From an uncultured Lachnospiraceae bacterium (GTDB lineage: Bacteria > Bacillota > Clostridia > Lachnospirales > Lachnospiraceae): 64,000 bases of DNA. The stretch covers positions 1-64,000 of the forward strand of contig ONKG01000033.1 of the NCBI GenBank assembly GCA_900318375.1. The letters are read 5' to 3'. Shown in pieces: positions 52,898-62,723 of the stretch. The position numbers and the translations under genes were made by a program. Numbering within the stretch: position 1 is the stretch's first letter; every line of letters begins with the position of its first letter. Below the pieces are notes generated by a model. The model ran no database searches, was not told the DNA's origin, and worked only from the letters and a program-made list of their open reading frames with translations.

Positions 52898-54193
52898 TTG
52901 GCAGAGAAGAAAATGAACATGAAAGTGCTGTTGGTAGGCGGCGGCGGAAGAGAACACGCCATCGCGGACGCGATCCTGCGCAGCGAACGCGTTGCGAAGC
53001 TGTACTGCGCTCCCGGAAATGCCGGCATTGCGCGCATCGCCGAGTGTGTCCCGATCGGGACCATGGATTTTGCGGCTCTGACCGCTTTTGCGAAGGAGAA
53101 GGAGATCGACCTCACTGTCTGCAGCATGGATGATCCGCTCTGCGCGGGCATCGTGGACGCTTTCGAGGCAGAGGGACTGCGGATCTTCGGCACACCCGCC
53201 AATGCGGCTATTATCGAGGGCAGCAAGGCCTTCTCGAAAGACCTGATGAAAAAATACGGCATCCCCACAGCTGCCTATGAGACTTTTGAAGATGCGGACA
53301 AGGCACTGGCTTATCTTGAGACAGCCTCTTTCCCCATCGTTCTGAAGGCGTCCGGACTGGCTCTGGGCAAGGGCGTCCTGATCTGCGGGGACCTGGCTTC
53401 CGCAAAGGACGGAATCCGCGAGCTGATGATGGACAAGAAATTCGGCGACGCCGGAAACAGCGTAGTCATCGAACAGTTTATGACAGGCCGTGAGGTCTCC
53501 GTACTGGCATTTGTAGACGGCACCCACTATCAGCTGATGACTTCCTCCCAGGACCACAAGCGCCAGGGAGACGGCGACACCGGCCTCAACACCGGCGGTA
53601 TGGGAACCTTCTCTCCCAGCCCCTTCTACACACCCGAGATTGATGCCTGGTGCCGTGAGAATATCTACGACAAGACCGTGGCAGCCATGGCAGCAGAGGG
53701 ACGTCCTTTCCGCGGTGTCCTCTATTTCGGCCTCATGATGACCCCCGACGGCCCCCGAGTCCTCGAGTACAACACCCGCTTCGGCGATCCCGAGACCCAG
53801 GTTGTCCTGCCCCGCATGAAGACGGATATCATTGATGTGATGGATGCCTGCATCGACGGCACCCTGGATCAGATCAATCTGGAGTTCTATGACAACGCGG
53901 CAGTATGCGTCGTCATTGCCTCCGGCGGCTACCCTGAAAGCTACGAGAAGGGCAAAGTCATCACCGGTCTGGACAAGTTCGACGGACAGACGCAGTATCG
54001 CTGCTATCACGCCGGCACATCCTTTGATAAGGACGGAAATACTGTGACCAGCGGCGGAAGAGTCCTGGGCGTCGTAGCCATCGGCGATACACTCAAAGAG
54101 GCCCGCGCCAATGCCTATGAGGCCGCGAAGTATGTGCATTTTGACAAGATGTATATGCGCAGCGACATCGGCAAGGCAATTGATGCTGTGTAA
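52898..54193 (+). CDS. purD: Phosphoribosylamine-glycine ligase
   Basis: This 431-residue ATP-grasp enzyme makes GAR. Landmarks: KVLLVGGGGREHAIADA, the ATP-grasp loop VLKASGLALGKGVLI, DHKRQGDGDTGLNTGGMG and YNTRFGDPETQ. TTG 52898 has GGAGGA 7 bp upstream; ATG 52883 (no site) and ATG 52919 (directly before KVLLVG) are alternatives. It is separated from purN by 254 bp with repeats, but has the same direction and pathway. Confidence 0.93.
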   Translation: MAEKKMNMKVLLVGGGGREHAIADAILRSERVAKLYCAPGNAGIARIAECVPIGTMDFAALTAFAKEKEIDLTVCSMDDPLCAGIVDAFEAEGLRIFGTPANAAIIEGSKAFSKDLMKKYGIPTAAYETFEDADKALAYLETASFPIVLKASGLALGKGVLICGDLASAKDGIRELMMDKKFGDAGNSVVIEQFMTGREVSVLAFVDGTHYQLMTSSQDHKRQGDGDTGLNTGGMGTFSPSPFYTPEIDAWCRENIYDKTVAAMAAEGRPFRGVLYFGLMMTPDGPRVLEYNTRFGDPETQVVLPRMKTDIIDVMDACIDGTLDQINLEFYDNAAVCVVIASGGYPESYEKGKVITGLDKFDGQTQYRCYHAGTSFDKDGNTVTSGGRVLGVVAIGDTLKEARANAYEAAKYVHFDKMYMRSDIGKAIDAV

Positions 54194-54259
54194 TGGAAAA
54201 TGATGGATCAATTCCGCAGGCCATGTCTTTTTCAGGGGGAGTTTTTTCGGAGAGTGTAA

Positions 54260-55273
54260 ATGAATAATACAGGACGACCGCAAAGAACTATGATCAGGCT
54301 GACTGCCCTGGCTGCTGCTATCACCGTAATCCTTTTGATGACTGTTATATCGGTTTCGGCAGCCACAATCAACGCTACGGATGTCGCGATCCGGAATAGC
54401 GCTGAGGATAAATCCGATTATTCCAATGCCATCGGTGTTCTGCAGCAGGGAGACCGGGTGAAAGTATTATTCTGGACGACTGACTCCTCCGGGAACGAGT
54501 GGTATTATGTAGAGCTTGAGAACGGAAACAGGGGATATGTAAAGGCCCGGTGGGTCGATCTCGGCGATGAGGAAGCTGTAGAGGAAGAGTCAGCCGCGCA
54601 GGAGAATGGTGTTCCGGTGACTGATGACGAAGACACCGCCGGCAGGGAAGAGGATGTTGGCCGGAAAGAAGACGGCCGCACGATAGAGGATGCCGGCCAG
54701 GAAGAAGCCGGCGGACAGGATAACGCTGTTCCTGATGATGGCAGGACCCGGAATGACGAAGAGAAGACGTCGGGAACTCCCGCCTCCGCTGATGAGACGG
54801 CCGAGTCAGTCTCCGATGAGGAGAAAACGGCTGACTCACAGGACGCTCCTCATGTAGACAATGGTCAGGAATACGATCCCTATACAGATCCCAACGCACA
54901 GTATGGCATCAATTTCGCCACAGAAGATGATGGGACCGGACACTGGTACATCTACAATTACGATACTGACAAGCGGATCAGGATCGACGATCTGGGGAGA
55001 CTCAGTGACGCAGAGGCCGCGGCACAGAAGAGTACGGCTGCTGCCGGAAGGTGGCGTGCGATCGCCTGTATTCTGATAGTCACTCAGATTTTTACGATCG
55101 TACTTCTGCTGATGCTGAAAAGATCTCTGGATTCAGCCTTGAAAAAGCAGAATAAGCCGCAGATCACCGGGCGGACAAACCCGAAAGGACACCGCAGACA
55201 GGGAAGTCTGGCTCCTCAGGATGATCCTGCCGGGAACCTTACCATCACCCGGGACGAGGATTTGGACCTGTAA
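54260..55273 (+). CDS. SH3b-domain membrane protein, short paralog
   Basis: The 337-residue product has a signal peptide or first membrane segment (about 12-34), an extracellular bacterial SH3 domain (about 37-100: ATINATDVAIRNSAED, GVLQQGDRVKV, ENGNRGYVKARWVD), an acidic linker, a conserved YGINFATEDDGTGHWYIYNY segment and a C-terminal transmembrane helix (about 270-290) with a basic tail. SH3b domains often bind peptidoglycan. It is a tandem paralog of the next gene. CGGAGAG precedes ATG. Confidence 0.85.
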   Translation: MNNTGRPQRTMIRLTALAAAITVILLMTVISVSAATINATDVAIRNSAEDKSDYSNAIGVLQQGDRVKVLFWTTDSSGNEWYYVELENGNRGYVKARWVDLGDEEAVEEESAAQENGVPVTDDEDTAGREEDVGRKEDGRTIEDAGQEEAGGQDNAVPDDGRTRNDEEKTSGTPASADETAESVSDEEKTADSQDAPHVDNGQEYDPYTDPNAQYGINFATEDDGTGHWYIYNYDTDKRIRIDDLGRLSDAEAAAQKSTAAAGRWRAIACILIVTQIFTIVLLLMLKRSLDSALKKQNKPQITGRTNPKGHRRQGSLAPQDDPAGNLTITRDEDLDL

Positions 55274-55588
55274 AACCAAAAAAGGGCGGATATCTGCCTT
55301 GAGAGATTTTTCTTCAACTAATAAATTCAGCATATATTTATTTACACCGAGTAACTCAAGAATTTTTCCCACAAAAGCATATCCGGTGTTATAATGATAG
55401 ATGGCATTACTGCCGGGAGCTGATTTGTTCCGGAAACAGTAGTGTACAGAAGCGGAAACTGCCGGATTTGATTATTGCAGCGTGGGAAGTAAAGTGACCG
55501 GTGCTGCGGACGGAAGTTTCCTGTCATCAGGAGAACGATACTTTGAACAGCACTGCCGGAGTCAGCGGCTCCGGCCTCGGAGGGAGAA
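55274..55588 (+). promoter_or_regulatory. Gap between SH3b paralogs with extended -10 promoter
   Basis: TGTTATAAT (55387-55395) is a perfect extended -10 on the forward strand; the -35 is weak. The second paralog can thus be transcribed on its own, with a leader of about 185 nt. Nothing else was seen. Confidence 0.4.
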
Positions 55589-57442
55589 ATGAAAAACACA
55601 AGACTGGGACGCAGAAGTGCCGTCAGGCTTGCAGCAGCGGCTGTTGCGATCACAGCGGCATTTATACTGGCAGTGATGCCTGCCGCCGCCGCTACGATCA
55701 ACGCTACGGATGTCACGATCCGCAATACCGCTGAGGATAAACCCGATTTTTCCAATTCCATCGGTGTTCTGCAGCAGGGAGACAAGGTGGAAGTAATATC
55801 CAAGACGACTGACTCCGCCGGGAACGAGTGGTATTATGTAGAGCTCGAGAACGGAAACAAGGGTTATGTAAAAGCCCAGTGGGTCGATAACGGCGACGCG
55901 GATGTTGCGGAGGAGGAATCTGCCGGACAGGAAGAAGATACCCAGGAGGCCGGTGGCGAAGATGCAGGCGGTCAGGAAGAAACCGGCGGTCAGGAGGCCG
56001 GCGTTGAGGAAGAGACTGCAGCTGATGATGCCTGGACTCAGGATGACGAAGATCAGACGGCGGGAACTCCCGCTTCCGGTGACGAGACGGCAACATCTGT
56101 TTCCGATGAGGATGAAGCTTCTGATTCACAGGATGCTCCTGATGTTGACAATGGTCAGGAATACGATCCCTATACAGATCCCAACGCACAGTATGGTATC
56201 AATTTCGCTACAGAAGAAGATGGAACCGGACACTGGTACATCTACAATTACGATACTGACAAGCGGATCAGGATCGGTGATCTTGAGAAACTCAGTGACG
56301 CGGAAGCCGCGGCACAGAAGAATGCAGCCGCTGCCGGAATGTGGCGCACGATCGCCTGCATTCTGATTCTCCTTCTTGTGGCTCTGATCATCTTCCTCTA
56401 TGTTGTTCTTCACAGAAACGGATTCGGAGGTCCCGCTCCTTCCAGAAGAAGCCGCAGACAGAGAAGCCTGCCTGCTGACGACGAAGAGGATGAAGATGAC
56501 GAAGATTCTCTCTCCTGGGACGGAGAAGATCAGGATGAAGATACTGAGGCAGACACTGAAGAAGATGAAGATGATGCCGAGATAGGTAACGACGAAGCCT
56601 ATGATGAGGGTGAGGATGATTTCTCTGAAGAGGAGGAGGAACCCGCTCCCCGTCAAAAGAAAGGCGGCCTGTTCGGAGGTTTCAAGGCAGGCGGAAGAAA
56701 GAGCGCTCTGTTCTCACGCGATGACGTGGATGAAGAAGATGAAGAGGAAGAGGAAGAAGATGATGAAGACGCTGATTCCTCTGATGACGATGACCTCTAT
56801 GATGAAGAATCCTACGACGATGATTCCTATGATGAAGAGGAAGATGAGGAAGAGGATTACGATGATGAGGAGGAAGACGAAGCTCCCCGTAAAGGCGGAA
56901 TCCTGGGCTTTCTGAAAAATATCTTTTCTTCCGGTGATGAAGAAGAGGATTTTGACGACGAAGACGAGGAAGACGAGGATTACGACTACGAGGACGAAGA
57001 AGACGAGGAAGAAGACTACGACGATGAGACGGAAGAAGAGGAAGAAGAGGAAGAGCTTCCCCCCGTCAGAAAACAGCGCAGTCAGAACCGCCGTTCTTCC
57101 GGAAAATCCGAGTCTGTCCCCCGTCCCAGACCCCGTCAGGCCCGCAAGATCGAGTTTGATGAGGAGACGGATTATCCTGAAGATGCTGAACTGCTGTCCT
57201 CTCTTTCCTCCATTACCGCTTCTGCTGACGAAGACACAGTCACAGAGGTCATTGAGGAAGCAGCCGCCGAAACTGCAGACAATGTGAAGACAGCCAGGGC
57301 GGCAGCACAGAGTGCCGCGCGCAGGCAGCCTGCACAGCCGATCATCGAAGAGGACGACGATGAAGAGTTCTTCGCGGACGACGATGATGATATGGAGTAT
57401 TCCTTCCTCAACAGTTCTTCCAAACGCGGATCCCGCAGATAG
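55589..57442 (+). CDS. SH3b-domain membrane protein with very acidic cytoplasmic tail
   Basis: The 617-residue product has the same first 280 residues as its neighbour (signal, SH3 domain, acidic linker, YGINFATEEDGTGHWYIYNY, transmembrane helix about 258-280). The remaining ~330 residues are predicted cytoplasmic: Asp/Glu blocks with Tyr (DDDSYDEEEDEEE-type), broken by basic-aromatic islands such as KKGGLFGGFKAGGRK and RKGGILGFLKNIF. Such tails are intrinsically disordered and may bind cations or basic proteins; the function is unknown. GGAGGGAG precedes ATG. Confidence 0.85.
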   Translation: MKNTRLGRRSAVRLAAAAVAITAAFILAVMPAAAATINATDVTIRNTAEDKPDFSNSIGVLQQGDKVEVISKTTDSAGNEWYYVELENGNKGYVKAQWVDNGDADVAEEESAGQEEDTQEAGGEDAGGQEETGGQEAGVEEETAADDAWTQDDEDQTAGTPASGDETATSVSDEDEASDSQDAPDVDNGQEYDPYTDPNAQYGINFATEEDGTGHWYIYNYDTDKRIRIGDLEKLSDAEAAAQKNAAAAGMWRTIACILILLLVALIIFLYVVLHRNGFGGPAPSRRSRRQRSLPADDEEDEDDEDSLSWDGEDQDEDTEADTEEDEDDAEIGNDEAYDEGEDDFSEEEEEPAPRQKKGGLFGGFKAGGRKSALFSRDDVDEEDEEEEEEDDEDADSSDDDDLYDEESYDDDSYDEEEDEEEDYDDEEEDEAPRKGGILGFLKNIFSSGDEEEDFDDEDEEDEDYDYEDEEDEEEDYDDETEEEEEEEELPPVRKQRSQNRRSSGKSESVPRPRPRQARKIEFDEETDYPEDAELLSSLSSITASADEDTVTEVIEEAAAETADNVKTARAAAQSAARRQPAQPIIEEDDDEEFFADDDDDMEYSFLNSSSKRGSRR

Positions 57443-57489
57443 CATATCATCCCCTGCAGCCGGTATGTAAAGGCTTTGGGCAGATTATC

Positions 57490-57527
57490 TTGACAGAGCA
57501 TGTCACGTGTTATATTATACATATAAC
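57490..57527 (+). promoter_or_regulatory. Consensus promoter with overlapping palindromic operator for the GntR gene
   Basis: TTGACA (57490-57495), a 17-bp spacer and TATTAT (57513-57518). Over the -10 lies GTTATATTATACATATAAC (57509-57527), a 7-bp inverted repeat with 5-bp centre. An outer pair GAGCATGTC/GACGTGCTC encloses it and a T run follows, so the same DNA can form a terminator for the SH3b gene. Self-repression by the GntR product is a natural reading. Confidence 0.7.
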
Positions 57528-57602
57528 AAGACGTGCTCTGCTTTTTTATGTCTTTTTATGTCTTTCCGGCAGGGCATGTGGAAGGAAATGGAGGGATATG
57601 CT

Positions 57603-57971
57603 ATGCTAATCAAGATCGACTTTAGCAGTGATGAAGCGATTTACCAGCAGCTGTGCAATCAGATCATTCTGGGTATTGCGACCGCAGCTCTGGAGGAAGG
57701 TCAGGCGCTTCCCTCGGTACGCCAGATGGCGGATGACATCGGCATCAACATGCATACAGTCAACAAGGCCTACTCGATCCTGAGGCAGGAGGGCTTTGTA
57801 AAGATGGACCGCAGGCGCGGAGCAGTAATATGTGTTGACGTGGATGCGATGCGTGCAAGGGCGCAGCTGGAAAAAGACCTTCGTAAACTGCTGGCACAGG
57901 CCAGATGCCGCAACATGACGCGGCTGGAACTTCATCGTATGGTGGATAGTATTTACGATGATTATGAATGA
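57603..57971 (+). CDS. GntR-family regulator, YtrA/YhcF type
   Basis: The 122-residue product is a winged-helix repressor: IYQQLCNQIILGIATAALEEGQALPSVRQMADDIGINMHTVNKAYSILRQEGFV is the GntR DNA-binding domain (cut here to family landmarks LPSVRQMA and TVNKAY), followed by a short ~45-residue helical tail typical of the YtrA group. Such regulators usually control adjacent membrane-protein or ABC genes. Start 57603 has GGAGGG 7 bp upstream. It sits 87 bp before clpC. Confidence 0.9.
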   Translation: MLIKIDFSSDEAIYQQLCNQIILGIATAALEEGQALPSVRQMADDIGINMHTVNKAYSILRQEGFVKMDRRRGAVICVDVDAMRARAQLEKDLRKLLAQARCRNMTRLELHRMVDSIYDDYE

Positions 57972-58058
57972 TCTTCCGTGAACGGACGAAAATAACAGGC
58001 TGCCGGATATACCGGATAGGAAAACAATCAGGCTAATAAAGAGAAAGAAATCGATTTC

Positions 58059-60542
58059 ATGAAGGATAATTACACCAAAAATGCCCTTGCTGCCCTCAGG
58101 GCGGCCAAGAGTGCTTCCCAAAAGGCGAATCAGAATTATATAGGAACAGAGCATCTGATTCTGGGACTTGCCCAGGAACCGGACGGTGTTGCTTCCAGAA
58201 TCCTCTCTGAGAACGGGGTGACGAAGGAACGTCTGGAGGAGATGATCACCCAGCTCAACATTCATCCCGGAAGTCTTGCGCTTCTTGACCACGAGGGGTA
58301 TTCTCCGCGCTGCCAGAAGGTTCTCCATATGGCACAGATCCAGGCAAAGAAATACCGCTCTGACCAGACCGGCACGGAACATATCCTGCTGGCGGTCATC
58401 CTGGAGAAGGAAAATGTCGCGCTCAAGATCCTGGAGGCCATGGGGATCAACATTCCCAAGATTTACTTTGAGCTTCTGGCTGCTATGGGTGAGGACCCCG
58501 CAGCACATCGCAGTGACCTGCAGGGTGAAGGAAACGGGCCGGAGCAGCGCGGGATTCTGGATCAGTACAGCCGGGATCTGACACAGATGGCCTATGACGG
58601 CAGGCTTGATCCTGTCATCGGACGTGAGGATGAAATACGCCGTGTGATCCAGATCCTGAGCAGGCGGACGAAAAACAATCCGGTCCTAATCGGTGAGCCC
58701 GGTGTCGGCAAGACAGCTGTCGTCGAGGGACTGGCGCGCAGGATCGTGTCCGGTGATGTACCGGCATCCGTGCGGGACAAACGCCTTTTGACCCTGGATC
58801 TTTCAGGCATGGTCGCAGGGACCAAGTACCGCGGCGAGTTCGAAGAGAGGATCAAGAGGGTCATCGAGGAAGTGACCGCGGACAAGAATATCATTCTCTT
58901 CATCGATGAGCTGCACACCCTGATCGGGGCCGGCGGCGCCGAGGGATCCCTGGATGCCTCCAATATTCTCAAACCCTCGCTCTCCCGCGGCGAAGTACAG
59001 CTGATCGGTGCGACGACGATCACTGAGTACCGAAAATATGTCGAAAAGGATGCTGCTCTGGAGCGGCGTTTCCAGCCGGTCCAGATCGAGGAACCGACTC
59101 CGGAACAGACCATCGAGATTTTGAAGGGCATTGTTCACATCTACGAAGAGCACCACGGAGTAAAGGTGGAGGAAGAGGCGCTGAAAATGGCAGTTGACCT
59201 CTCTGTCCGCTATATTAATGACCGCAATCTTCCCGATAAGGCCATCGATGTCATTGATGAGGCCTGTGCGGCCGTGCGTCTCAGTTCGGGCGACAGCGGC
59301 AATAAAGCCCTTGCCCTTGAAGAAAGGATCAGGGATACGGATGCCCGGCTGGCCCGGGCTTTCATGGAGGGAGACCTCAACGAGGCACGCGCCCTGCGCA
59401 AAGAGCAGGATATTCTGGTCAAAAAACTGGAGAACCTCAACAACCGGAAAGAGCGCGCAAAGGGAGGCAAAGCAGTTCCGGTTACTTCCGAGGACGTTGC
59501 ATCAGTGATCTCTATCTGGGCCAAGGTGCCTGTCACCCGCCTGACGGAACGTGAGAGCGCCCGGCTTCTTCGCCTGGAAGATGAGCTCCATAAGCGCGTC
59601 ATAGGCCAGGAGGATGCAGTGGACGCGGTCTCCCGGGCCATCCGCCGCGGCCGCGTCGGCCTGCAGAACCCCGACCGCCCGATCGGCTCTTTCCTCTTCC
59701 TGGGACCTACCGGTGTCGGCAAGACCGAGCTGTCCAAAGCACTTGCCGAGGTCATGTTCGGCTCCGACAAGGATTTGATCAGAATCGATATGTCGGAATA
59801 CATGGAACAGTATGCGGTTTCCAAGATCATCGGTTCCGCGCCCGGCTACGTGGGATACGAAGAGGGCGGTCAGCTCTCGGAAAAGGTCCGCCGCCATCCC
59901 TATTCCGTCGTGCTGTTCGATGAGATCGAAAAGGCGCATCCGGATGTTTTCAACATCCTGTTGCAGATTCTGGATGAAGGTCATATAACGGATTCCCAGG
60001 GCCACAAGGTCAATTTCAAGAACACCGTGATCATCATGACCTCCAATGTCGGCGCTCAGAAGATCATCGCGCCCAAGACCCTTGGATTTGCGGACAAGCC
60101 GACCAAAGAGCAGGACTATGAGCGCATGAAAAAGGGCGTTATGGACGAGGTCAAGAAAATCTTCCGTCCGGAATTCATCAACCGTATCGATGAGATCCGG
60201 GTCTTCCACGCGCTCAGCCGTGAGGAGATGGGAGAGATTACCATGCTCCTGGCTTCCGATCTGATCAAGCGCGCCAAAACACAGCTGGGGATCGATCTTA
60301 AGATCACTGCAGCCCTGCGCAATCATATTGTCGACGAGTATGCGGATGACAAGATGGGAGCCCGCCCCCTCAAGCGCGCGATCCAGTCTGTGATCGAAGA
60401 CCCTCTTTCCGAGAAGATCCTTGCGGAGGAATTCACTGCAGGCTGCACTGTGACCGCCGGCTTCCGCGGAGGCGAAGTGACCTTTACCGGAACGAAAAAA
60501 GGTGTAAAAAAAGAGGCTCTGAAGGAAGCTTTGACTGATTAA
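58059..60542 (+). CDS. clpC: ATP-dependent Clp protease ATPase subunit ClpC
   Basis: The 827-residue product has a double Clp-N domain (about 1-145), NBD1 with [13 protein letters not shown] (about residue 212) and FIDELHT, a middle coiled-coil (about 405-455), and NBD2 with [14 protein letters not shown] (about residue 549) and [16 protein letters not shown]. It unfolds proteins for ClpP. The usual ctsR-mcsA-mcsB genes are absent; a GntR gene precedes it instead. Confidence 0.95.
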   Translation: MKDNYTKNALAALRAAKSASQKANQNYIGTEHLILGLAQEPDGVASRILSENGVTKERLEEMITQLNIHPGSLALLDHEGYSPRCQKVLHMAQIQAKKYRSDQTGTEHILLAVILEKENVALKILEAMGINIPKIYFELLAAMGEDPAAHRSDLQGEGNGPEQRGILDQYSRDLTQMAYDGRLDPVIGREDEIRRVIQILSRRTKNNPVLIGEPGVGKTAVVEGLARRIVSGDVPASVRDKRLLTLDLSGMVAGTKYRGEFEERIKRVIEEVTADKNIILFIDELHTLIGAGGAEGSLDASNILKPSLSRGEVQLIGATTITEYRKYVEKDAALERRFQPVQIEEPTPEQTIEILKGIVHIYEEHHGVKVEEEALKMAVDLSVRYINDRNLPDKAIDVIDEACAAVRLSSGDSGNKALALEERIRDTDARLARAFMEGDLNEARALRKEQDILVKKLENLNNRKERAKGGKAVPVTSEDVASVISIWAKVPVTRLTERESARLLRLEDELHKRVIGQEDAVDAVSRAIRRGRVGLQNPDRPIGSFLFLGPTGVGKTELSKALAEVMFGSDKDLIRIDMSEYMEQYAVSKIIGSAPGYVGYEEGGQLSEKVRRHPYSVVLFDEIEKAHPDVFNILLQILDEGHITDSQGHKVNFKNTVIIMTSNVGAQKIIAPKTLGFADKPTKEQDYERMKKGVMDEVKKIFRPEFINRIDEIRVFHALSREEMGEITMLLASDLIKRAKTQLGIDLKITAALRNHIVDEYADDKMGARPLKRAIQSVIEDPLSEKILAEEFTAGCTVTAGFRGGEVTFTGTKKGVKKEALKEALTD

Positions 60543-60600
60543 TGAGGCTATCCGGCTTCCTGAAGATTTTTACAGTAATACAGTGTGCTCAGCATATAAT

Positions 60601-60752
60601 GATGTAAAGGTCAAAAGGTATCCAATGGCTCTGAGTCTCGTCAAGTTGCACAAACAGCCGAAGGGCCTTGGCGAGCGGCCGGTACTTGGCCGAAGGCGTT
60701 TGTGCAACTTGACGAGACGGTGTTCCCTTAACCACCTTTTGACCTCAACATC
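60601..60752 (-). mobile_element. Miniature inverted-repeat element, copy C
   Basis: This 152-bp copy equals copy B minus 38 central bp and has the same orientation. Flanks are ATATAAT and ATATATT, a near match. It lies between clpC and radA and ends 14 bp before the radA start codon. Confidence 0.85.
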
Positions 60753-60766
60753 ATATATTTTTTAAT

Positions 60767-62143
60767 ATGGCAAAAAAGATCAGGACAGTTTTTTTCTGCA
60801 GCAGCTGTGGACATGAATCGGCAAAATGGCTGGGTCAGTGTCCGGCCTGCAAGGAATGGAATACAATGGTGGAAGCCCCCGTGCCGGCTAAGGCGGCGGG
60901 GACTTCCGCGGCAGCAATGTCTGCGGCCCATCCCGGAATCCGGCAAAAGCCTGTTCCGCTCTCCGCAGTTGAGGAGACGGGAGAGGAGAGGTTTTCTACC
61001 GGATTCGCCGAGCTGGACAGAGTATTGGGCGGCGGTGTGGTCGCCGGATCCATGATCCTCCTGGGAGGTGATCCTGGAATCGGAAAATCGACGATCCTGC
61101 TGCAGGCCGCACGCAATATGGCGGCTTCCGGCATTGATATTGTGTATATATCGGGAGAGGAATCCCTGCGCCAGATCAAGATGCGGGGGAGACGGATCGG
61201 AAGTATTTCGGATAAGCTCCGCTTTTTGTGCGAGACGGATCTGGAATCGATCACAGCAACTCTTCAGGAGGAGAAGCCCAGGCTGGCCATTATTGATTCT
61301 ATCCAGACAATGTACAGCGCCCAGGTACAGGCTTCCCCGGGAAGTATTGCCCAGATCCGCGAGGCGACGGGCATCCTGCTGCGTCTCGCCAAGGAGACCG
61401 GCATCACCTTTTTCCTGGTGGGACATGTCACAAAGGACGGCAATGTCGCAGGCCCCCGTGTTCTGGAACACATGGTGGATGCGGTTCTGTATTTTGAAGG
61501 CGACCGCTATGCGTCATACAGAATCCTGCGCAGTGTCAAAAACCGTTTCGGCTCCACTAATGAAATCGGGATCTTCGAGATGCGCGGAGACGGTCTTTCG
61601 GAAGTCCTCAATCCGTCCGAGTTTCTTTTGAGCGGACGTCCGCACGATGTGGGCGGAAGTGTCGTCACATGCTCCATGGAGGGGACAAGACCCCTTCTGC
61701 TGGAAGTCCAGGCGCTGGTCTGCCATACCAGCTACGGCTACCCAAAACGCCAGTCCACCGGAACGGACATCAACCGTGTGAGCCTTCTGATGGCTGTAAT
61801 TGAAAAACGTCTGGGCGTACCAATGTCGCAATTCGATGCCTATATTAACCTGGCGGGCGGAATCAGGCAGACAGAACCTGCCCTGGACCTTGGAATCGTA
61901 ATGGCGATCCTGTCCAGCTACCGGAATGTTCCCGTGGATGATCATATGATCGTCTTCGGAGAGGTGGGGCTGAGCGGAGAGGTCCGCGCTGTGTCCATGG
62001 CCCAGATGCGTGTGCAGGAGGCCGCCAAGATGGGATTTACAGTCTGTGTGCTTCCTAAAAGCAATATGCGCAGACTTCAGGCTCCGGAAGGCATGCGCCT
62101 GGTTCCTGTCAGTTCTCTGGCGGAACTGATCGATGTTTTGTGA
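60767..62143 (+). CDS. radA: DNA repair protein RadA
   Basis: The 458-residue product has the zinc finger CSSCGHESAKWLGQCPAC (about residues 11-28), RecA-like core with Walker A GDPGIGKST (about 101), the RadA KNRFGSTNEIG motif (about 260) and a Lon-like C-terminal domain. It promotes branch migration in recombination. The N-terminus MAKKIRTVFFCSSCG is the normal family start, yet the upstream 14 bp (AT-only) and the end of the element hold no ribosome binding site. Confidence 0.96.
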   Translation: MAKKIRTVFFCSSCGHESAKWLGQCPACKEWNTMVEAPVPAKAAGTSAAAMSAAHPGIRQKPVPLSAVEETGEERFSTGFAELDRVLGGGVVAGSMILLGGDPGIGKSTILLQAARNMAASGIDIVYISGEESLRQIKMRGRRIGSISDKLRFLCETDLESITATLQEEKPRLAIIDSIQTMYSAQVQASPGSIAQIREATGILLRLAKETGITFFLVGHVTKDGNVAGPRVLEHMVDAVLYFEGDRYASYRILRSVKNRFGSTNEIGIFEMRGDGLSEVLNPSEFLLSGRPHDVGGSVVTCSMEGTRPLLLEVQALVCHTSYGYPKRQSTGTDINRVSLLMAVIEKRLGVPMSQFDAYINLAGGIRQTEPALDLGIVMAILSSYRNVPVDDHMIVFGEVGLSGEVRAVSMAQMRVQEAAKMGFTVCVLPKSNMRRLQAPEGMRLVPVSSLAELIDVL

Positions 62144-62312
62144 TAAATACTGGTGTATATTCTGAGGACTTACTGCTGTACGGAGAGGGAAATGTCTCGA
62201 ATTAATTATTTTTATATAAGTAATTTCAAGACAAGATATGTAATTTCAAAATGCCCTGCATTCAAGTATTTAGGTAAAACACACAAAGAATTTTTTCGAA
62301 AGGAAGGATACA

Positions 62313-62546
62313 ATGGCAGTTAATCCCTTACAGATCATGAAGATCAAAACGCAGCTCAATAATTTCAGGAAAAGGCATCCCGGATTCACAGCCTTTATCC
62401 GTGCGGTCCGCAGGAAAGGGCTGCCTGAAGGCTCTGTTGTAGATCTGAAGGTCACTTCTCCCGACGGCGAGACTGTGACGACCAATTTCCGTGTAACCCA
62501 GGAAGATCTTGATTTTATCAGCATGATCAGCGAACTGGGTTCATGA
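62313..62546 (+). CDS. Small conserved-looking protein of unknown function
   Basis: This 77-residue basic, soluble protein (MAVNPLQIMKIKTQLNNF, later GSVVDLKVTSPDGETVTTNF) has a helical first half and beta-rich second half. AAGGAAGG lies before the ATG. I do not recognise a family. Its last codons (ISELGS-stop) form the start of a 40-bp tandem repeat array. Confidence 0.7.
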   Translation: MAVNPLQIMKIKTQLNNFRKRHPGFTAFIRAVRRKGLPEGSVVDLKVTSPDGETVTTNFRVTQEDLDFISMISELGS

Positions 62547-62715
62547 ATGGGTAAAATACAAGCTGATCAGCGAACCGGGTTCATGATTGGGTAAAATACA
62601 AGCTGATCAGCGAACCGGGTCCATGAATGGGTAAAATACAAGCTGATCAGCGAACCGGGGCAATGAACAGGCAAAAACAGCCTGACCAGCGAACCGGGTT
62701 CATGAACAGGTAAAG
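62525..62715 (+). repeat. Five 40-bp tandem repeats spanning the end of the 77-residue gene
   Basis: Units start at 62525, 62565, 62605, 62645 (39 bp) and 62684 (partial). The first holds the last seven codons and the stop of the gene. Units 2 and 3 are close to identical; divergence rises towards the end. Confidence 0.93.
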
Positions 62716-62723
62716 AAAAAAGA

